Origin: Drechmeria coniospora
Taxonomy: Eukaryota > Ascomycota > Sordariomycetes > Hypocreales > Ophiocordycipitaceae
Length of the DNA stretch: 64,000 nucleotides
Direction: 5' to 3'
Assembly (NCBI RefSeq): GCF_001625195.1
Contig: NC_054389.1
Coordinates: 6,568,520-6,632,519, forward strand
Below, piece by piece: positions 58,007 to 64,000 of the stretch. The number at the start of each line of letters is the position of its first letter. Position 1 is the first letter of the stretch. A model generated the notes under the pieces. The model was not told the origin of the DNA. It ran no database searches and worked only from the letters and a program-made list of their open reading frames with translations. The position numbers were made by a program, and so were the translations under genes.

Positions 58007-59246
58007 TCAGTTGAAAAACTTCTTGTAGGCCGCCTTCTCCTTGGCTGCTCGAGCCTTCGCCTTCTCCTTCACGCTGTTGAGCTCCTTGGCGACGACGCCG
58101 TCGTTGGGCTCGAGCCGGTGTGCCTCTTCGAGGTCCGTCAAGGCGCTCTCCTCGTCCTTCATGCGCACTTGGGCGAGGCCGCGGCGATAAAAGGCCTTGG
58201 CTCGATCGCGATCCGACGTTCCTGCGACGGCGAGGGCCGACGTCGCAAACCGGATGGCATCGTCCCAAGACTCCTGCTTGATGCTCAACAGCGCCGCATT
58301 GTTGTTGAGCGAGAAGCGGAGGCTCTCAAGACTCTTCTTCGTCTCCGCCGTCTCCTCCTCGAGGTCGGGGTCCTCGTTCAGGTACCGAATCCCCTTTTCG
58401 TACTTGGACAGGCCGAGGCTGACATCGCCAGCCTGGAAAGCCTTGTTGCCAAATGCCTTGCAGTCGGTGGCGATGGCAAGCACCTTCTGGGCCTTGAGCT
58501 CCTCGCCGCAGTCTTCGGGAAAGTCCTCGTACATGTCACCCGTGGCATCGGCCTGCTTCACGCCGGCCGCGATCGCTTCCTCGCCGGTAAGCTCACCGCA
58601 GTCGGCAATGACGACCTCCTTCGTCGGCTTGTCACCCGACTCGGTCGGCGAGTTCTCGATCTGGCGAACAAGAGACTTGCCGCTCAATACTTGGCCAAAG
58701 ACGACGTGCTTTCCGTCCAGATGGGGCGTAGCGACGGTAGTGATGAAGAACTGTGAGCCGTTTGTGTCTAGAAATGCCCGTCAGCTCACCTCGCCCGCAT
58801 GAGCATCTGCCGTTCTCTCCACTCACTCGGTCCGGCGTTGGCCATGGATAGGAGGAAAGGCTTCTCGTGCTTCTCGGGAAACGCTTCATCCTCAAACTTG
58901 GCGCCGTAAATGGACTCGCCGCCGGTGCCATCTCCAGCCGTAAAGTCGCCACCCTACATGTGTCAGCCGGGTCGCCAACTAGTCCACTTCTCGAGGAGGT
59001 GCATTTGGGCTTGTTCCGTGGTACCTGAATCATGAACTGCTTGATGACGCGATGGAAGATGGAGCCCTTGTAATGAAGCGGCTTTCCCGACTTGCCGACG
59101 CCCTTTTCGCCTGTGCAGAGGCACCGGAAGTTCTCTACCGTCTTGGGAACAAGGTCGGCGTAGAGTTCCATCGTGACTCGGCCAGCAGGCTTGCCACCAA
59201 TGGTAATGTCAAAGAAGACACGGGGGCGGGTAGTTGTGTCAGCCAT
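58007..59246 (-). CDS. CPR6: Cyclophilin-40 peptidyl-prolyl isomerase with TPR domain (Hsp90 co-chaperone)
   Basis: Three exons (59246-59025, 58953-58827, 58767-58007) join in frame to give 369 aa, the usual Cyp40 length. The N-terminal cyclophilin domain (about 8-175) carries the active-site stretches [23 protein letters not shown] and [15 protein letters not shown] and the conserved [10 protein letters not shown]. The C-terminal TPR domain (about 215-350) includes [37 protein letters not shown] and [10 protein letters not shown], that is, the clamp that binds the Hsp90 C-terminus. A basic helix ends the protein ([17 protein letters not shown]), as in calmodulin-binding Cyp40 tails. It works in Hsp90 client maturation in the cytosol. 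Exon boundaries are all canonical GT-AG. Confidence 0.95.
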
Positions 59247-60917
59247 TGCGATGGTTGAAGCCTGTCTCTCACGGAATCCAAGTCCGGGGTCGTCTGCTAG
59301 ACCTTGTCGTTGCGAGAGTCAAGCGAAGAGCAGGGAGCCGGCACGAGAACTAGATGTTGGCGCAGCTCAAGAGCCAGAATCCCTAATGGCCGTCACTGAC
59401 GCTCACAAGATTTGACAATTGCGTATGCGATTGAGCCGGATCCTTGCTGTGGACCGGTGCAGAAGAAAAAAAAGGGCTTTTATATCTGTACGGAGTATGG
59501 ACAACAGCAGGAGTCGGCGATTCTGTGAGCTGTGAGCTGTAAGATGGACAGGACAGGTGGACAAAGGTGATCAAGTTGGGGAGGAGCGAAACAGTCGGTG
59601 ATGGGCGAGAAAGATATTCCGCGAGCAACAGCTGCGTGCGTTGCAAATGGCAGGAGCTGGTCGTGGCGGGGCGGGTCGGTGCGGGTGCCGTAGAAGTTTC
59701 TAGCTAATACGGACAATAGGTATTAATGATGTTACTTACTGTAGATGGGTGAGCCACACCAGATATCTACGTACTGTATCTACGTACTCCGTACGGAGTA
59801 CTGTGCAAATAATTACACTCTGCACATGCTAGTAAGTATGGTGTACTCCGTACATGTACATGTACAAGTTATCTGATTGCGAGTGTGTACTCTGCAAACC
59901 TATTATTTAGCAGGAAGGTACTCGGTTCCCTAACGTAAAACACGTATGAGTACTTTTGTGTACTTACTGACCGCCCACACCGTACGGACATACATGTACA
60001 TTACCTACTTGCTTACTGTCTTAAGTACTGTAAGTAAGTACTCTCGACAGGACCAAAGGACTGGTAGCAAGGGCCAGGCCAGTCCATCATGATGGATGAC
60101 GATGGACAAGCCGCCCATTCTTGTTTTTACGACATTCTAAATATTCTCCAGAGGCCAAACGTGCACTCTGCATGTACATGTACACCTAATCCTCCTGGTG
60201 CCCGTGAAGTCTACATTCATGCAATTTGGACCCCAGATGAAGGACGGTCGTACAGTACTCCTTCGAACTCCAGGGCAGCTGTGGCGACCTTTTGCCTACG
60301 CCACAACACCCACCTGTGGTATCTGTGGCGCTCGACTCCTGCACCTTAGCCCTGCACCTTCGTCCTGCATCGTACGAAGTCCTGCATATTTTATCATGGT
60401 TGCAACCAGCAAGAGGCACGACACACCAGGCTCCATATGGGTTCATGCCCATATCCATATGGATGCCTGGTGCCTCTGTTGCTGGAAAAGGTTTACAGAT
60501 CATGACATTCGCCAGGCACGGTATCAATAGGCACAACTCCTCGCAAACATGACGAGGCGACAGCCATAAACCAAGGCAATCCCAGCACGTCTCGCGGAAC
60601 CTGTCCCATCACCTCCAGCTCTGCATCTGCCCCTGCAACTGTACACTGTAGATATGCATGCACCTGCTTATCCAAAGGTATGGGTGTCCATTGGCAAGGC
60701 GTCAATGGGGCACTACAACACCGCTCGTCGGCTGTCAAGGCACATACATGCTGGCCCGCCACACCAACGTGCGATTGGAGCAGGGGACCGTGCAAGTTTA
60801 CTTTTGCGCGAAAAGGTTGTCGCTCTTGTGTATTTCCGTACATCTCCTCCCACGATGCCAACTCTGCGTCGTCGCTTTCGTATGCTGGATCCGAGGTCAA
60901 TCGCATCTTGACCGACA
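59247..60917. other. Intergenic with palindromic TACTCCGTACGGAGTA element
   Basis: 1.67 kb without a gene. It contains the Cyp40 promoter at the left, then a TAC-rich tract (about 59735-60060) including an 18-bp perfect palindrome at 59784-59801. Confidence 0.55.
59784..59801. repeat. Perfect 18-bp palindrome of the dispersed TACGGAGTA family
   Basis: GTACTCCGTACGGAGTAC is its own reverse complement. Its half-sites (TACGGAGTA/TACTCCGTA) recur dozens of times in intergenic parts of this window. The core CCG-TA-CGG resembles an everted pair of Zn2Cys6-type triplets. Confidence 0.75.
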
Positions 60918-61691
60918 TCAGGCCTGCTCCGACGTCGTGGATCCGGACTGAAGCTCGAGGGTGACCTTGCACGGCCGTCAGCGAGAGCCAAGCGTTTGAG
61001 GTCGGGGGTCGCAGCCAACGTACAGGCCCGTCGTTGACGAGGGCAACTTCCATCATGGCCTGGAACTTGCCATCCTTGACTCGGTCTGCCGCGTAGCTGT
61101 CGCCAATCTTTTGCACAAAGTATCGGTAGAGCCTGCTGGCCTCGTCGGGATTCATCGCTCCGTGAAAGTCAGGCTTCGTTCCCTTTTTCGTTCGGGCCAA
61201 CAGAGTGAACTGAGAGACTGGATGATCGGTCAAATGCGAGCATACAACACAGTTGGCCAACTACGCCGGAGCATCCGCGAGCGCGTGGAGTTCGTTCATC
61301 GCCGAGGCCGAAGCCGTGTCAGTCATTGACCTACCACAAAGAACCTCCCCGTCAATATCGGTCACGCTCTGTTTCCACTGGTTACGGAAAACGTCAGCGA
61401 TGCGTCGCCTCCAAAGGGACGACACATTCCTTACTCGTCCGCCTTCGGCGTCTTCCCAGAGCTTCATCTTGAGGACCTTGGATGCGATCGTGTCCACTTC
61501 CTTTTCCGTATCGCCTGGTGCCACGGCGGCAAAGACCAGGACGCCTTTCCCAATGGACGATACGACCTCCTTGTCGACCGTCACCGATGCCGACAGAACA
61601 CGCTGGATAATGGCTGCCAAAGGCCGTGAGCAGCTGAACGACGAGCATTTCCATGGTGAATCCAATGCTTATGGGATCGGCTACCTTTCAT
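60918..61691 (-). CDS. DTD1: D-aminoacyl-tRNA (D-tyrosyl-tRNA) deacylase
   Basis: Chiral proofreading enzyme that hydrolyses D-aminoacyl-tRNA. Four exons (61691-61685, 61613-61335, 61217-61024, 60965-60918) join in frame to give 175 aa. A 7-nt first exon (ATGAAAG) is needed to begin MKAIIQRVLSASVTVDKEVV, the standard DTD start, and a 48-nt last exon supplies the ending VTLELQSG. Diagnostic motifs are VSQFTLLA (the SQFTL box) and NDGPVTLEL (the cis-Gly-Pro NxGPV motif), followed by the stop a few residues later. Family-typical KKGTKPDFHGAM is present. The protein is a cytosolic homodimer. Without the two tiny exons the gene would look truncated at both ends. It shares a divergent promoter region with the NOT3/5 gene. 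Confidence 0.93.
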
Positions 61692-62746
61692 CTTGAACTC
61701 GACCCGGCCGCCAGACGGATGGCTACTGCGGGTGATGCGTGATGCTGCACAAGGACGATTGGAGATGGATGGCTCCACGACGCCGACTGAGAGCAGGGAT
61801 AGGGAGACGACGAAAGGAGTGGATGGCAAACCCTTGGACATCTGACCCGCTGGCGTTGGCCCCGACGGGTATTTTGACGGCGAGGACCAGAATACCCACC
61901 CACCACCACCAGGTCTTGGTTTGGTACCTGATTGTGACAGTGCTACTGCGAACATGGCAGATGCACCGGACCTGGCATCAAAAATCCACTAGCGGCGCTA
62001 GCAGTCCCTGAATTCTAGCCTCGCTCACAGTGGTCTGGAGCCTTTGGGCATAGGTAATAATAGTTAACGTACAAGTACTGGCTACCAGCGTGGTCGTTGC
62101 GAAGTCAAGTGTCAACGTGTAGCTTCCTAGCAGAACCGGAGCGGACGAGGTACCGCCAGCTAGACCAGCAGTTTTGTAGTCGATGATGCCACGGCTCTGG
62201 ACATCTGTGGTGCACAATTGTTGCGGCGGTGGTTGAGCATTGTGAAAATTTTCCCTCTTTCAAACTCAAAAGGCCATTTGCATCGATTTCGTGGTCCAGG
62301 CAGGTGGCGATAGACAGAAGCCCTAACGGCGGTGCATTCGAGATACTTCTACCTGCTAGCCAATCGCAGCCCAGTGACTTTCGAGTTCTCATCTCGCACT
62401 CTCGCACCTCTATTCAACACCCAACTCCTGCTTCGTCTGCTGCTCGATCGCCCCATCGAACCCCAACTCATCAACAGACGACGGCTGTGGTCCCTCCCCT
62501 GTGCGAGACCTGACACTGCTCCAAGCGTGTTCGCGACGCCCGTACGAGAAACCTGCTGGCCTCGACGACTCTCCCGCCAGCCCCGTCCGTCCCTGGTAAC
62601 GCTCCCTACGACGACGAAGCCGACGACGACGGCGACTACCGCAGCGCGGCCGCTCCCGTTGCGTAATCCATCGTACGAAACGAAACGAACCAGCTCGGAC
62701 GAGACAGAGGCGGCGGAGGCTCGACGCTCTCAACACTGCCGGCACC
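61692..62746. promoter_or_regulatory. Divergent promoter region DTD / NOT3-5
   Basis: 1.05 kb between two divergent start codons. It includes the CT-rich probable 5' leader of the NOT3/5 gene (about 62390-62740). No further gene seen. Confidence 0.5.
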
Positions 62747-64000
62747 ATGGCGGCGAGGAAACTTCAGCAAGAAGTGGACAAGTGCTTCAAGAAGGTGGCC
62801 GAAGGCGTCGCCGAGTTCGAGGGCATCTACGAGAAGATTGAGCAATCAAATAACCCGGCCCAGAAGGAGAAGCTCGAAGACAACCTCAAGCGCGAGATCA
62901 AGAAGCTGCAGCGGCTGCGCGACCAGATCAAGACTTGGGCGGCAAGCAATGACATCAAGGACAAGGCACCTTTGCTGGAGCAGCGAAAGCTGATAGAGAC
63001 GGTTCGTCTCGGTGACGCACCCCTTCCCTCGATCGTCTGCTGACTCGGAGTCAGCAAATGGAAAAGTTCAAGGCGGTGGAGAAGGCGATGAAGACGAAAG
63101 CGTACTCGAAAGAAGGCCTATCGGCGGCGGCGAGGCTCGATCCCAAGGAGCAAGCCAAGCTCGAGGCCGGCGAGTTCCTGAGCAGCATGGTCGACGAGCT
63201 CGAGCAGCAAATCGAGGCGCTCGAGGCCGAGAGCGAGACGATACAGGCGACGATGAAGAAGGGCAAGAACCAGGGCACAAAGGCCGAGCGCATGGCCGAG
63301 ATCGATCGGATAATCGAGCAGCACAAGTGGCACCAGGGCAAGCTCGAGCTGATCCGCCGCTCGCTCGAGAACGGAGGCGTCGAGACGGAACAGGTCAACG
63401 ATCTCGAGGAGGTCATCCGCTACTACGTCTCCGACGGCATGAACGAGGACTACATGGAGGACGAGGAAATGTACAACGACCTGGCCCTCGAGGACGACGA
63501 GGGCACCTTCGGCATGGGGCAGGGCGACGAGAAGAACTCGTCGCAAGATACCCAATCCGTCCAGGACGAGCCGCCGGCGGAGCCCGAGCCTCCAGCGAAG
63601 CCGGCGCCGAGGAAAGTGGCCAAGGACGCGGATGGTGCCGCCAATCGCAAGACATCAAGCCAAGCCAAGTCGCCGCTACCGGCGCTGGCCACGTTACACG
63701 CCCCTCTGCCGACGACGAACAACGGGAGCACAGGCGGGCCTGCGATGAAGCCGGCGTCGGTGCCGACCCGTCCCGCGGGCGAGGGCCTCAAGTACGCTTC
63801 GGCCGCCGCCGCAGCGGCCGCTGCCGACAAGACCAACGTCGGCATCGCCCCCTTGCCACCACCGCCCGGCGCCGCCGCCGTAGCCCTGTCGCCGTTGATC
63901 TCGCACTCCAAGACGAGCGCAACAAGCTCTCCCGCCAGCACCTCGGTTCAGCCCGTGCCGTCGCAGCAGGCGGAGCCCCGGCAGCTCGGCGTACCCGCCG
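62747..64000 (+). CDS. NOT3: CCR4-NOT complex subunit NOT3/NOT5, 5' part
   Basis: Scaffold subunit of the CCR4-NOT deadenylase that controls mRNA decay and translation. Two exons are visible (62747-63001, and 63055 running off the right edge), giving the first 400 residues; the C-terminal NOT-box domain is outside the window. The N-terminal coiled-coil Not3 domain is unmistakable: [40 protein letters not shown], and [26 protein letters not shown] across the 53-nt intron. A second coiled coil is at about 125-200, then an acidic segment ([19 protein letters not shown]) and a long Pro/Ala/Ser-rich linker. The frame is open to the last base. Truncation is due to the window only. Confidence 0.95.

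Overview
This window looks like nuclear DNA of a filamentous ascomycete, most likely a hypocrealean lineage that parasitises invertebrates. The genes have short spliceosomal introns (about 43-120 nt). The housekeeping set is typical of the phylum: a class III-type chitin synthase, a Bud2-type RasGAP, mL58, Cyp40, D-aminoacyl-tRNA deacylase and NOT3/5. Two genes encode secreted proteins of the heat-labile-enterotoxin A-chain (ADP-ribosyltransferase) kind, which are characteristic of insect- and nematode-parasitic Hypocreales. Genera such as Drechmeria, Tolypocladium, Ophiocordyceps or Metarhizium would fit; the sequence alone does not decide between them.

Region 1 (about 0.5-14.5 kb) is an indole-diterpene (paxilline/terpendole/lolitrem-type) biosynthetic gene cluster. 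It holds a PaxM-like FAD epoxidase, a PaxB-like membrane terpene cyclase, a PaxC-like prenyltransferase, a small polytopic protein that may correspond to PaxA/IdtS, and three PaxP/PaxQ-class cytochromes P450. By known biochemistry, C couples geranylgeranyl diphosphate to an indole precursor, M epoxidises the product, B cyclises it to a paspaline-like core, and the P450s oxidise that core. The dedicated GGPP synthase (paxG) of such clusters is not in the window. A GT25-family glycosyltransferase lies tail-to-tail with the last P450 and marks the right flank.

Region 2 (about 16-28 kb) is a sparse accessory stretch. It has a secreted protein with a BAS2-like cysteine module followed by some 650 residues of alternating Asn-X repeats, a SnoaL-like protein, a secreted sedolisin (S53) protease, and a 75-residue six-cysteine secreted protein.

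Region 3 (about 28-51 kb) is mostly core genome: chitin synthase, an F-box-like conserved protein, mL58, an unrecognised Ser/Pro-rich protein and the RasGAP. These are separated by gene-free tracts of up to 5.5 kb that are rich in GTAC/TACGGAGTA words and homopolymer G/C runs.

Region 4 (about 51.8-57.3 kb) carries two divergently transcribed ADP-ribosyltransferase-type secreted genes. One keeps most catalytic positions; the other has the fold signature but has lost the key residues. Region 5 (58-64 kb) returns to housekeeping genes (Cyp40, DTD, and NOT3/5 running off the right edge).

Exon models below were built by hand from reading frame, splice consensus and family knowledge. All keep frame across every junction. 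Junctions I consider ambiguous are flagged.
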